This document shows, piece by piece, positions 35,419-43,461 of a DNA stretch of 48,997 nt. This DNA is from Methyloversatilis sp. Its GTDB lineage: Bacteria > Pseudomonadota > Gammaproteobacteria > Burkholderiales > Rhodocyclaceae. The stretch spans positions 1 through 48,997 of the forward strand of contig JAEUNO010000007.1 in assembly GCA_016791045.1 (NCBI GenBank). The letters run 5' to 3'. The notes beneath the pieces are model-generated. The model saw only the letters and a list, made by a program, of their open reading frames with translations, made no database searches and had not been told where the DNA came from. Both the position numbers and the translations under genes were made by a program. Within the stretch, counting starts at the first letter, position 1; each line of letters begins with the position of its first letter.

Positions 35419-36525
35419 ATGAAGATTATCTGGACGATGCTCTTGCTGTGCGCATGCAATGCCTTTGCCGAGGACATGGTCAGGTTGAAGGATCTGGGTC
35501 GGCTGGATGGCTGGCGCGAGAACCACCTTGTCGGATTCGGCGTGGTAACCGGTCTTGCGGGTACCGGGGATTCGCCACGCAGCAAGGCGACCCGGCAGTC
35601 CGTGGCCAATCTGCTCTCGAACTTCGACATGACGATCACGGCCGACCAGATCAACAGCCGGAATGTGGCCATCGTCAGCGTGATGGCTGCGCTTCCACCG
35701 GTTACCCGCCGCGGTGATCGGGTCGATGTCGTCGTGACGTCGCTCGGCGATGCGCGCAGCCTCGTGGGCGGCACGCTCCTGCTTGCACCGCTCAAGGGAC
35801 CGGACGCCCGCGTCTATGCACTGGCGCAGGGTCCGATCTCTATCGGCGGCTACCGATACGATCAGAACGGGAATGTCGCGCAGAAGAATCATCCGACCGT
35901 TGGCTCGATTCCGGGAGGCGCGCAGGTTGAAGCGGAGGTGCTCGCCGACTCGTTGCGCAGCGACGGGTCGTTCGATTTCGTTCTTGGCCAGCCTGACCAC
36001 ACGACGGCGCAGCGTATCGCCGCCATCGTCAATACCTCATTCGGGATGGGTATTGCCGAGGTTCGGGATTCGGGCGCCATCCGCATCCATCCTTCCGCGG
36101 CATTGACCGGCGACCTGCCGGCGTTTCTTGCTCGTCTGGAGAATCTGGAGGTCGCGCCGGACGTGCGCGCCCGCGTCGTCATCAATGAGCGTACCGGCAT
36201 CATCGTTTCGGGCGGCGATGTGCGCATTTCGAAGGTGACCGTCGCGCACAGCGATCTCAAGGTGTCGGTCGTGACCGATTTTGCCGTGTCTCAGCCCATC
36301 GTCGTTGGCCGGCCCGGCCCAGGATTGCGTACCACTGTGATCCCGAATACGCGGATCAATGTGGATGAAGGCGTCGGTGGGGTGGTCGAGATACCGACGC
36401 GCAGCAGTGTTGCGGAACTGGTTTCGGCATTGAACCGGATCAACGCCAGCACGCGCGACATCATCGCCATCCTTCAGGGCATCAAGGCGGCAGGCGCACT
36501 GCATGCCGAATTGATCATCCAGTAA
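35419..36525 (+). CDS. flgI: P-ring protein FlgI
   Basis: A 368-residue exported protein with a short signal peptide (MKIIWTMLLLCACNAFA). Family landmarks run throughout: VRLKDLGRLDGWRENHLVGF, GVVTGLAGTGDSPRSKATRQ, SRNVAIVSVMAALPPVTRRG, ARVVINERTGIIVSGGDVRI and LVSALNRINASTRDIIAILQ. FlgI subunits assemble the periplasmic P ring around the rod. Length and both ends are normal. It starts 3 bp after flgH. Confidence 0.97.
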   Translation: MKIIWTMLLLCACNAFAEDMVRLKDLGRLDGWRENHLVGFGVVTGLAGTGDSPRSKATRQSVANLLSNFDMTITADQINSRNVAIVSVMAALPPVTRRGDRVDVVVTSLGDARSLVGGTLLLAPLKGPDARVYALAQGPISIGGYRYDQNGNVAQKNHPTVGSIPGGAQVEAEVLADSLRSDGSFDFVLGQPDHTTAQRIAAIVNTSFGMGIAEVRDSGAIRIHPSAALTGDLPAFLARLENLEVAPDVRARVVINERTGIIVSGGDVRISKVTVAHSDLKVSVVTDFAVSQPIVVGRPGPGLRTTVIPNTRINVDEGVGGVVEIPTRSSVAELVSALNRINASTRDIIAILQGIKAAGALHAELIIQ

Positions 36526-36554
36526 CCGCAAGCAGATATCTGGAAGGAATCGTC

Positions 36555-36941
36555 GTGACATCAGCAGCAATCGGTGGATTTACCGCAGGCGTGATCGGTT
36601 ATGCGCTCGACGGCCTTTCGTTGCGCCATGCAGCGATTGCATCGAACATCGCGAATGCGAACTCGCCGGCGTTTCGCCCGCGAGAGGTCGCATTCGAGGC
36701 ACAGCTGTCGGCATTGCTCGCGCAGCAGCGGACCGGTGCGGGTATGGGTGCGAGCACCGAGCATTTGCCCCCGCCACTGGTCACCGAAAGCCTGCCGCGT
36801 GCAGGCCTGACCGGTCAGCGCGCGGTGGAAGCCGAAATCGTTCGCCTGAACCAGAATGTGGTGCAGTACCACGCGTTGATCAGGGGTCTGGAAAAGCACA
36901 TGGCGTCGCTCTCGACTGCCATCAACGAGGGGCGACGCTGA
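36555..36941 (+). CDS. flgB: Flagellar-type proximal rod protein FlgB
   Basis: A 128-residue protein from a GTG start with AAGGAA about 7 bp upstream. It has the FlgB pattern: GYALDGLSLRHAAIASNIAN, ANSPAFRPREVAFEAQLSAL, and a C-terminal helix EIVRLNQNVVQYHALIRGLE. FlgB contacts the export gate as the most proximal rod piece. It overlaps flgC by one base (TGATG). Its place after flgI rather than before flgC-flgD differs from the enterobacterial order. Confidence 0.9.
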   Translation: MTSAAIGGFTAGVIGYALDGLSLRHAAIASNIANANSPAFRPREVAFEAQLSALLAQQRTGAGMGASTEHLPPPLVTESLPRAGLTGQRAVEAEIVRLNQNVVQYHALIRGLEKHMASLSTAINEGRR

Positions 36942-37375
36942 TGGATTTCGCGAGCGTTTCTGCCATCAGTGCGTCCGGCATGGATGTCGAATCGGCACGC
37001 CTGAATGCGGCAGCCATCAATCTGGCCAATATTCACACTTCGCGCAGCGCGGAAGGCGGGCCGTTCAAGCCCTTGCGCGTCGTTTCCGGAACCCATTCGC
37101 CTTTCGGCAAACATCTTCACAGCGCGGCCATGGCGCAGTTTCCCGCAGCGGCCGTTGTTTCGGTGGAGCGCACCAGCCTGGCGCCCAGACTGGTGCACGA
37201 GCCGGGTCATCCCGACGCCGATGCAAAGGGATTCGTCGCGTATCCGGGCATCGACTCGGTGTCCGAAATGGTCGGCTTGATGACGGCCGTACGGGCGTAC
37301 GAGGCGAATGTGATCGCGCTCAACGCAGCCAAGGCCATGGCGACACGCGCCCTCGAAATCGGGAGCGCGTCATGA
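36941..37375 (+). CDS. flgC: Flagellar-type rod protein FlgC
   Basis: A 144-residue rod subunit. It starts ASVSAISASGMDVESARLNA with AAINLANIHTSRSAEGGPFK, the FlgC variant of the axial N-terminal motif. It ends KGFVAYPGIDSVSEMVGLMT followed by AVRAYEANVIALNAAKAMAT, the family's typical end. It is coupled to flgB by TGATG and to fliE by a 4-bp overlap. Length is normal. Confidence 0.95.
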   Translation: MDFASVSAISASGMDVESARLNAAAINLANIHTSRSAEGGPFKPLRVVSGTHSPFGKHLHSAAMAQFPAAAVVSVERTSLAPRLVHEPGHPDADAKGFVAYPGIDSVSEMVGLMTAVRAYEANVIALNAAKAMATRALEIGSAS

Positions 37376-37680
37376 CCACGTCGATTTCGGGTATCGCCGG
37401 GCTTGCGCTGGACGCCTCGCCGACGGCAGCCACCCCGTTCGCCGAACACTCGAGCACGGGGGCCGGCTTTTCGCAGCGCCTGCACGCCGAAATATCTGCG
37501 GTCAACGACCAGCTTGTGGGCGCCGAGAACTCGCTTCGTACGCTCGCTTCAGGCGAGGTCAGCAACCTTCATCACGTGATGCTCGAACTCGAAGAGGCCC
37601 GATTGTCCTTTCAACTGCTGGTTCAGGTCCGCAACAAGGTGCTGGACGGATACCAGGAACTGATGCGGATGCAGATCTGA
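37372..37680 (+). CDS. fliE: MS-ring/rod junction protein FliE
   Basis: A 102-residue protein whose C-terminal half carries the FliE signature: VSNLHHVMLELEEARLSFQL and LVQVRNKVLDGYQELMRMQI. FliE links the MS ring to FlgB and lines the export gate exit. It overlaps flgC by 4 bp. A 66-bp gap to fliF is one of the few non-coding gaps in the cluster. Confidence 0.95.
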   Translation: MTTSISGIAGLALDASPTAATPFAEHSSTGAGFSQRLHAEISAVNDQLVGAENSLRTLASGEVSNLHHVMLELEEARLSFQLLVQVRNKVLDGYQELMRMQI

Positions 37681-37746
37681 CGATGCGGCTGCCGTATGGG
37701 GGGTTCCGGGTCTCCGGAACGCATTCTGGTGATTTGGAGATGAAGC

Positions 37747-39213
37747 GTGTTTGAAGCAATGACGAGAGGCTGGCCGGGTGCTTCGATGGCCGCGCGGGGT
37801 GCCTTGCTGGTCGGCGTACTGATCGTGTTGGTGGCGTTCGGGGCTGGTGCCTTCTGGCTGATGCAGGAGGATTACGACGTTTTGTTCGCCGATCTGAATG
37901 CGCAGGACGCCGCGTCCATGGTCAAGGAACTGGACCGCATGAAGGTGCCTTACCGACTGTCGGACGAAGGGGCCACCATCCTGGTCGACCGCGCTTCGGT
38001 CTACAAGACGCGCCTGGGTCTGATGGGCAAGGGCCTCGACCTGCATGGTGCGGTTGGGTTCGAAATATTCAACGAAGCCGATTTCGGCATGACCGAGTTC
38101 GCGCAGAAGGTGAATTTCCAGCGCGCCCTCCAGGGCGAGCTCGCCCGCACCATCATGGCACTCGACGAAATCAGACAGGCGCGCGTGCATCTCGTATTGC
38201 CCGAAACCGGCCTGTTCAAGCGCCAGAGCGCACAGCCCAAGGCGTCGGTCAGCGTGCTGATGAAGGGCGACGCGGAGCTTGCCGCCGACCGCATTTCGGG
38301 CATCCAGCGCCTGGTTGCGGCGTCGGTACCCGGCATACGCCCGGAGGACGTGACCCTTGTCGATCACCGTGGTGTCGCACTGTCCCGGCCGCTGCCAGCA
38401 GGCGACAGCGACGCGGGCGTGCCCGCCCGCTGGGAAGCGAAGCAGAAGATCGAGGAGTACCTTGCGCGCAAGATCGTGGCCGTTCTTGACCGCGCCGTAG
38501 GGCCCGGCAAGGCCATCGTCAGTGTCGATGCGTCGATCAACTACGATCAGTTGAAAGTCACCCGTGAGGACGTTTTGCCAACCGGGCCCGATACGCAGGG
38601 CGCTCTGGTTCGTCGGCGCGAGTCGCGCCAGGGTGCGGGCGGCCTCGATCTACTGACGGGTACGCAAGCGTCGAGCGACGCAAGCGGGGCGTCCGGCCCC
38701 GTTTCATCGACGACCGAGCTGGAGTTCTCGAACGGCCGACGCGTCGAGCACGCGGTCTATGCACCGGGTGGCATCCACCGCCTCAGCGTCGGTGTACTGG
38801 TCCCCGAGGTGTCGGATCCGGTCGAACTGGCGAAGCTGCGCGAGATGGTGGCCATGGCTGCGGGCATCAACACTGCGCGTGGCGACGCGTTGGCCGTGTA
38901 TCACGTTGCCGTGCCGGCGCAGGGCGCGACAGTCATTGGCGCGGAGCGTCTTGATGCTCAGCGATTGGACGGTGAGGACAGCGTTGCTGCAGCGGACGAC
39001 CTGCAGCCCGCGCGGCGGGACACGGCGCCGCGTGTGCCGGCTATCCCCGAATTGCCGGAATGGGCGCTTCAGGCACTGTTGTTTGTTGCAGTGGCAGCCG
39101 TGCTGGTCTACGCGTTTCGCGCTCGCCGGCCGGCCGCGCCAAGACTGAGCCCGGATGCGCGCGCGCGCATGCTGGCCGAAATAAACGAATGGGCAAGCGG
39201 GCCGCGGACATGA
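37747..39213 (+). CDS. fliF: MS-ring protein FliF with a short cytoplasmic tail
   Basis: A 488-residue protein from a GTG at 37747, with GGAGA at 37735-37740. Two membrane helices bracket the periplasmic ring-building domains (helix 1 LLVGVLIVLVAFGAGAFWLM; helix 2 WALQALLFVAVAAVLVYAF). Landmarks include DYDVLFADLNAQDAASMVKE, YKTRLGLMGKGLDLHGAVGF, FNEADFGMTEFAQKVNFQRA and ARTIMALDEIRQARVHLVLP. Typical FliF is about 550 residues, with a longer tail after helix 2 that binds FliG. Here only about 31 residues follow, ending RARMLAEINEWASGPRT, perhaps a shortened FliG-binding helix. That fits the absence of a normal fliG next door. Confidence 0.95.
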   Translation: MFEAMTRGWPGASMAARGALLVGVLIVLVAFGAGAFWLMQEDYDVLFADLNAQDAASMVKELDRMKVPYRLSDEGATILVDRASVYKTRLGLMGKGLDLHGAVGFEIFNEADFGMTEFAQKVNFQRALQGELARTIMALDEIRQARVHLVLPETGLFKRQSAQPKASVSVLMKGDAELAADRISGIQRLVAASVPGIRPEDVTLVDHRGVALSRPLPAGDSDAGVPARWEAKQKIEEYLARKIVAVLDRAVGPGKAIVSVDASINYDQLKVTREDVLPTGPDTQGALVRRRESRQGAGGLDLLTGTQASSDASGASGPVSSTTELEFSNGRRVEHAVYAPGGIHRLSVGVLVPEVSDPVELAKLREMVAMAAGINTARGDALAVYHVAVPAQGATVIGAERLDAQRLDGEDSVAAADDLQPARRDTAPRVPAIPELPEWALQALLFVAVAAVLVYAFRARRPAAPRLSPDARARMLAEINEWASGPRT

Positions 39214-39815
39214 GCGTGTCGACGACGCATGACACCGACCTGAGCGCCAGAGATCGCGAGACGGCTTTGCGGCTCGCTGCGCTGCACCCTGCCGACAGGG
39301 AATGGATGCTGGCCAGGTTGCCGGAAGGGGCTCGCGCTCGACTGCAGGCACTATTGGCCGAACTTGACGAGCTGGGATTCAGGATCGATGACGCCGCCAT
39401 CGCCGGGATGTCGGCGCGCACGCGAGCGTCGTCCGGATCGGTCGCAACGGCCGTTGCAGACCCGGCAACCAGTGCCCTGATGACGGCGCACGCCGAGCAG
39501 ATCCGCCGGCTGCTCGCGAAAGAACCTGCTGCCATCGCACATGCGCTGCTGGATGCGCAGCACTGGCCGTGGGCGGGCACGCTGCACGAGCGCGAACGAC
39601 ACGGCGGGCATGTGACCGATGCAACGCTGACGACGCGGACGCGCCGGGCATTGATCGAAGCTGCCGCTGTGCGCCTGCCCGAGCACCGGGGCGTATCGTC
39701 GGCGATGCCGCCAAGCCGTACTTCACGCCTTTCTCCGAACATGTCGTCGGCGCTCTCGTCCGCGCGGCAGTGGGCGAAGCGCGCACTCGGACAACGCATC
39801 GGAGGGGGCTCGTGA
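39210..39815 (+). CDS. Unknown protein in the fliG position (201 residues)
   Basis: The ATG at 39210 overlaps the fliF stop; longer readings of this frame upstream are within fliF. The product is helical: LSARDRETALRLAALHPADR, then EWMLARLPEGARARLQALLA, ELDELGFRI, and later EQIRRLLAKEPAAIAHALLD followed by AQHWPW. It sits exactly where fliG normally is, between fliF and fliH, but is far too short (FliG is about 330) and shows neither the EHPQ motif nor the charged torque helix of FliG. It may be a cut-down adaptor between the MS ring and the FliH-SctQ platform, comparable in position to SctK of injectisomes. No family is claimed. Confidence 0.7.
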   Translation: MSVSTTHDTDLSARDRETALRLAALHPADREWMLARLPEGARARLQALLAELDELGFRIDDAAIAGMSARTRASSGSVATAVADPATSALMTAHAEQIRRLLAKEPAAIAHALLDAQHWPWAGTLHERERHGGHVTDATLTTRTRRALIEAAAVRLPEHRGVSSAMPPSRTSRLSPNMSSALSSARQWAKRALGQRIGGGS

Positions 39816-40552
39816 GCGCGCTGATCCGTACATCGCTGGAAGAAGAAGGATTTCTGCTGGCTGTCCCGACCGGAACATCCAGGCGTGATGCCTCGCCACA
39901 TCCGGCGACCGAGGCGCCTGCGCGCCAGATGTTGATGGGTGACGCACCTGACAAGGCGGGTGTTCCACCCGTGGCGGTCGCGCAGGAGCCGGTGGTCATT
40001 TCGCGCGAGGAGATGGCAAAGGCAGAAGCGGGAATGCTGCAGGCCCTGCGTCAGGATGCAGAAGCCAAAGGCCATGCCGAGGGACTGGCCCGTGGCGAAC
40101 AGACCGGGCTGGCGAAGTATCGCGACGCGGTCCAGCGACTGGACGCCGTTGTGCGCGCGTTCGAGCATGCTCAGGCCAGAGAGCTCGACGCACTCGAACA
40201 CGTTCTGGGCGCCGTTGTGTTCGAAGCGGTGTGCCGGATTGCCGGCGATGCGCTGACGACCGAAGAGGGTTGTCGCGCGCTGGTCGCCGGCATCGTCGAG
40301 CGCGAGAAGGCATCCGGCATTCTGGCGATACGGGTGTCGGCTGAGGACGTGGCGCGCTTGAGCGATGTGGCGCCGGATGACGACAGTCACCCAGTTTTCC
40401 GGAACATTCCTCTTGTGGCGGACGAATCGGTCGAAGCCGGCGGATGCGTCCTGTCGCTGCGTCATGGCGAGATCGATGCCCGTATCGACGGCCAGTTGCA
40501 GATGTTTGCCCAGCGCATGAAAGAATTCGTGCGTGGTGCGCCGGTGAAATGA
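39812..40552 (+). CDS. fliH: ATPase stator-stalk protein FliH
   Basis: A 246-residue protein from a GTG that overlaps the previous stop (GTGA). It has the long helical region with A/G-rich heptads (EAKGHAEGLARGEQTGLAKY, RDAVQRLDAVVRAFEHAQAR) and a C-terminal domain with VFEAVCRIAGDALTTEEGCR and IPLVADESVEAGGCVLSLRH ending GEIDARIDGQLQMF. FliH holds the ATPase FliI to the C-ring or platform. It overlaps fliI by 3 bp. Length is normal. Confidence 0.92.
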   Translation: MSALIRTSLEEEGFLLAVPTGTSRRDASPHPATEAPARQMLMGDAPDKAGVPPVAVAQEPVVISREEMAKAEAGMLQALRQDAEAKGHAEGLARGEQTGLAKYRDAVQRLDAVVRAFEHAQARELDALEHVLGAVVFEAVCRIAGDALTTEEGCRALVAGIVEREKASGILAIRVSAEDVARLSDVAPDDDSHPVFRNIPLVADESVEAGGCVLSLRHGEIDARIDGQLQMFAQRMKEFVRGAPVK

Positions 40553-41898
40553 CAACAGACGTCAGCGAACGACTCGCCCGCTGGCAGGGCTTGCGCGCAG
40601 GTCTTGCGCATGACGACTTCCGTCGCCGTACCGGGCGGGTAAACCGTGTGTCCAGCCTCATGGTGGAAGCATCCGGTCCCGATGTGTTCGTGGGTGAGCT
40701 GTGCCGCATCGAATTCGCCGGCAGGCGCGGCGAGACCTGCCTGGCCGAAGTCGTCGGCTTGCGTGAAGGCAGCGTGCTGCTGATGCCGTTCGGCGAGACG
40801 CGCGGGATCGGCCTCGACAGCGAGGTTGTGTCGACTGGCCGTCCGGTTTCGTTGAAGGTCGGTCGAGGACTGCTCGGACGCGTGATCGATCCATTCGGCC
40901 AACCCATCGACGGCGAGCCGCTCCTGGACGCGGACGTGTCGCTGCCCTTGCGGGGGCAGCACCGGAATCCGCTCAGTCGCCGCGCAATCGATCAGCCTTT
41001 CATGACCGGATTGCGGGCGATCGATGTTTTCCTGCCGATGGGGAAGGGGCAGCGCGTGGGCATCTTTGCGGGCAGCGGTGTCGGCAAGAGCACGCTGCTT
41101 GGCATGGTCGCGCGAGATGCTAGAAGCGATGTGAACGTGATTGCACTGATCGGCGAGCGGGGTCGGGAAGTGGGCGATTTTCTGTCCCGGGTGCTCGGCC
41201 CTGAAGGACTCGCCCGCTCTGTCGTCGTGGTTGCGACGTCGGACCAGCCGGCGCTGGTGCGTGAGCTTGCGGCGCATACGGCAACGGCGGTCGCCGAGTA
41301 TTTCAGCGGGCAGGGCGAGGATGTGCTCCTCATCATGGATTCGGTGACGCGGTTCGCGATGGCGCACCGCGAGATCGGCCTGTCGGTGGGCGAGCCGCCG
41401 ACCGCGCGTGGCTACACGCCATCTGCCTTTGCCGCGTTGCCCCGGCTGCTGGAGCGCGTCGGCAACTTCGAACGCTGCGGCTCGATCACGGGTATCTACA
41501 CGGTGCTGGTCGAGGGCGATGATCTGCACGAGCCGGTGTCCGATCACATGCGGGCCATACTCGACGGGCACATCGTGCTGTCGCGGGATCTCGCAAACCA
41601 GGGGCACTACCCCGCCATCGACCTGCTCAAGAGCGTCAGCCGCCTGTCCGGCGATCTGTGGTCCGCTGGCGAGCGTGATCTGGTGCGACGCGTACTGCGC
41701 GGGCTGAGCGTGCGTGAGCGCCAGCTCGACATGATCGAGATCGGTGCCTACAAGGCGGGTTCGAATCCCGAGCTTGACGACGTCATCCGTATGTATCCCG
41801 CGCTGGAGGCCTTCCTTCTGCAGGGGCCAGGCGAGCACACATCACGCGACGACATGTACGCGCGCCTGGAATCGCTGATGTCGCAAGGAGCGCATTGA
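40549..41898 (+). CDS. fliI: Type III export ATPase FliI
   Basis: A 449-residue F1-beta-like ATPase. It has Walker A GSGVGKST at residues 175-182, Walker B VLLIMDSVTRFAMA, LIGERGREVGDFL and GEPPTARGYTPSAFAALPRL. FliI forms the hexamer that unloads chaperones from substrates beneath FlhA. The N-terminal region keeps the FliI pattern (GRVNRVSSLMVEASGP). The ATG overlaps the fliH stop. All catalytic motifs are intact, so active export is expected. Confidence 0.98.
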   Translation: MTTDVSERLARWQGLRAGLAHDDFRRRTGRVNRVSSLMVEASGPDVFVGELCRIEFAGRRGETCLAEVVGLREGSVLLMPFGETRGIGLDSEVVSTGRPVSLKVGRGLLGRVIDPFGQPIDGEPLLDADVSLPLRGQHRNPLSRRAIDQPFMTGLRAIDVFLPMGKGQRVGIFAGSGVGKSTLLGMVARDARSDVNVIALIGERGREVGDFLSRVLGPEGLARSVVVVATSDQPALVRELAAHTATAVAEYFSGQGEDVLLIMDSVTRFAMAHREIGLSVGEPPTARGYTPSAFAALPRLLERVGNFERCGSITGIYTVLVEGDDLHEPVSDHMRAILDGHIVLSRDLANQGHYPAIDLLKSVSRLSGDLWSAGERDLVRRVLRGLSVRERQLDMIEIGAYKAGSNPELDDVIRMYPALEAFLLQGPGEHTSRDDMYARLESLMSQGAH

Positions 41899-41901
41899 GC
41901 C

Positions 41902-42366
41902 GTGGGTGCGCAACGGACACAGCGTTCACTGACGCGACTGGCGGACATGAAACGCCAGCAGGTCGACGCGTTGCGCGCCGATCTGATGCGTTTGCGCGAT
42001 CTGCAGCAGCAGGTCGAACGCGAGCATGCGCAGGCGCTGGAGGTGGAAAGCGGTTTCCTGGACGTGATGCGTGCGGCGGAGCAGCGCTCCGGGATGCGTG
42101 CCGACACGATGATCGAACATCGCGCCTATCTCGCACATCTGTCTGCGGGCGTTTTCCGCTGCAACGAAAGCGTTCGTCGCGTCGTGGCGCAGGTGGACGA
42201 GGCGCGCGACGCGCTTGAACGGGCCCGGAAGGATGTGAAGGTGCTCGAGAAGCTGTTCGAACGCCGGGCGATCACGCTTCGCGGCGAAGCGCAACGAAAG
42301 GACTGCATCATGGCGGATGCCCAGCAACTGGTCGGGCGTGCGGGCAAGGCGTGCGCAGATGGCTGA
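41902..42366 (+). CDS. fliJ: Export ATPase central-stalk protein FliJ
   Basis: A 154-residue, almost wholly helical protein from a GTG 3 bp after fliI. It has two long amphipathic helices (MKRQQVDALRADLMRLRDLQ; VAQVDEARDALERARKDVKV) and KLFERRAITLRGEAQRKDC, as expected for the FliJ coiled-coil hairpin inside the FliI ring. Identity rests on coiled-coil character and position between fliI and fliK. It overlaps the next gene by 8 bp. Confidence 0.85.
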   Translation: MGAQRTQRSLTRLADMKRQQVDALRADLMRLRDLQQQVEREHAQALEVESGFLDVMRAAEQRSGMRADTMIEHRAYLAHLSAGVFRCNESVRRVVAQVDEARDALERARKDVKVLEKLFERRAITLRGEAQRKDCIMADAQQLVGRAGKACADG

Positions 42367-43042
42367 CCTGTCCGGAATCATGCCGCACGACGCTACGAGC
42401 GCATCGGGTACCTCGGGGCGCGCCAGAAGCTACCGGCAAGCCTGGCTCGACGCGCTCGAAGACGCTTCGATGAGCCGCAGCGACCGCTGGAAAATGCCCG
42501 CCCATGATCCGGCAGGCGACGAACGCGAACGCGGGCGGCCGGCGTCGCCGGTCGTGCCCATCGGCGTGTCGACGTCGCAGGGTGCCACATCGCCCACGGC
42601 GACTGCACGTGTGCGCCGGGCAACCCCGGATCCTGCGCACGGCGAAGGAACGGCGATGCGCGCGCCACATGACGCGATGCGGTCGTCACCGGGAGCTGCC
42701 GTGTCCGGAATCGAACGGGCACCTCGCGTGCGCAGTACGGCACCCGTCGTCGAATCCTTGCCTGCCAGTCCGGTGAGCAGTCGCCCCGAAGCGCTGCTGT
42801 GGCAGCGGCAGCGTCTGACCGTCCTGCCGTCGGCGGAGGGCGGCGTCGAAGTGTGGGTGCGCGACGCGGCCCTGAGCGGCGCATCCCGCGTGGCCGGCTT
42901 GCTGCAGGACCTGCGGCGGACCTTTGGTGAAACGGCGGCCAGCCTCGTGAAGGTGGCCGTCAATGGAAAAGTGATCTATCGACAGGACGCGGCCACCCGT
43001 GCCGGACGTCCACATTCCGAGGTGACACGCGATGGCAGTTGA
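42359..43042 (+). CDS. Second FliK-like / SctP-like protein in the fliK position
   Basis: The ATG at 42359 overlaps fliJ. The 227-residue product has a long disordered, Arg/Ser/Pro-rich N-terminal part and a compact end from about residue 145: LLWQRQRLTVLPSAEGGVEV, WVRDAALSGASRVAGLLQDL and SLVKVAVNGKVIYRQDA. A disordered body with a small folded C-terminus is typical for secreted rulers (FliK/SctP), and the slot between fliJ and flgD is the usual fliK site. The C-terminus is unlike the Flg_hook domain seen in the gene at 31000. Function inferred from position and architecture only. Confidence 0.6.
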   Translation: MADLSGIMPHDATSASGTSGRARSYRQAWLDALEDASMSRSDRWKMPAHDPAGDERERGRPASPVVPIGVSTSQGATSPTATARVRRATPDPAHGEGTAMRAPHDAMRSSPGAAVSGIERAPRVRSTAPVVESLPASPVSSRPEALLWQRQRLTVLPSAEGGVEVWVRDAALSGASRVAGLLQDLRRTFGETAASLVKVAVNGKVIYRQDAATRAGRPHSEVTRDGS

Positions 43043-43451
43043 TTTGATAGGCGGCTCGGCCGCAGCAGCGACCGAAGCGCTGGATCTGCAGTCTTCGGCG
43101 CTCGGGCAGGAGGAGTTCCTGCGCATCCTGCTGGCGCAGTTGCGATTTCAGGACCCGCTCAAGCCGCTCGACAACCAGCAGTTTCTTGCCCAGATCGCCC
43201 AGTTTTCGGCGCTCGCGCAGACCTCGCAACTCAACGATCGCGTCGATACGCTGTTGAGCATCCAGGCCGCCACGCAATCAATCGGCTTGATCGGACGCAC
43301 CGTCGAAGTGAGCAGTGAATCCGGGGCGGGCGGGGTTGGGCAGGTGGCCTCGCTGCGCTTCGTCGACGGCCAGGCTGACATCACGGTACGTACCGCGTCG
43401 GGCGAATTGCTGACCGGCATCCGTCTTTCCCAGATTTCCGTCGTTCGCTAG
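43032..43451 (+). CDS. flgD: Hook cap protein FlgD, short form
   Basis: A 139-residue protein with the diagnostic FlgD N-terminal region LGQEEFLRILLAQLRFQDPL and KPLDNQQFLAQIAQFSALAQ, then IGLIGRTVEVSSESG and a C-terminal half-domain ending TGIRLSQISVVR. Usual FlgD is about 220 residues with an inserted Ig-like domain, which is missing here. FlgD caps the growing hook and allows FlgE polymerisation. It overlaps the upstream gene by 11 bp. Confidence 0.93.
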   Translation: MAVDLIGGSAAAATEALDLQSSALGQEEFLRILLAQLRFQDPLKPLDNQQFLAQIAQFSALAQTSQLNDRVDTLLSIQAATQSIGLIGRTVEVSSESGAGGVGQVASLRFVDGQADITVRTASGELLTGIRLSQISVVR

Positions 43452-43461
43452 GAGAAGCATC

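Noticed and set aside
39210-39815. Truncated or frameshifted FliG
   Set aside because: I looked for the EHPQ motif and the charged C-terminal helix in this frame and, less carefully, in the neighbouring frames, and saw neither. The gene has clean overlaps at both ends, so it reads as a different protein and not a broken FliG.
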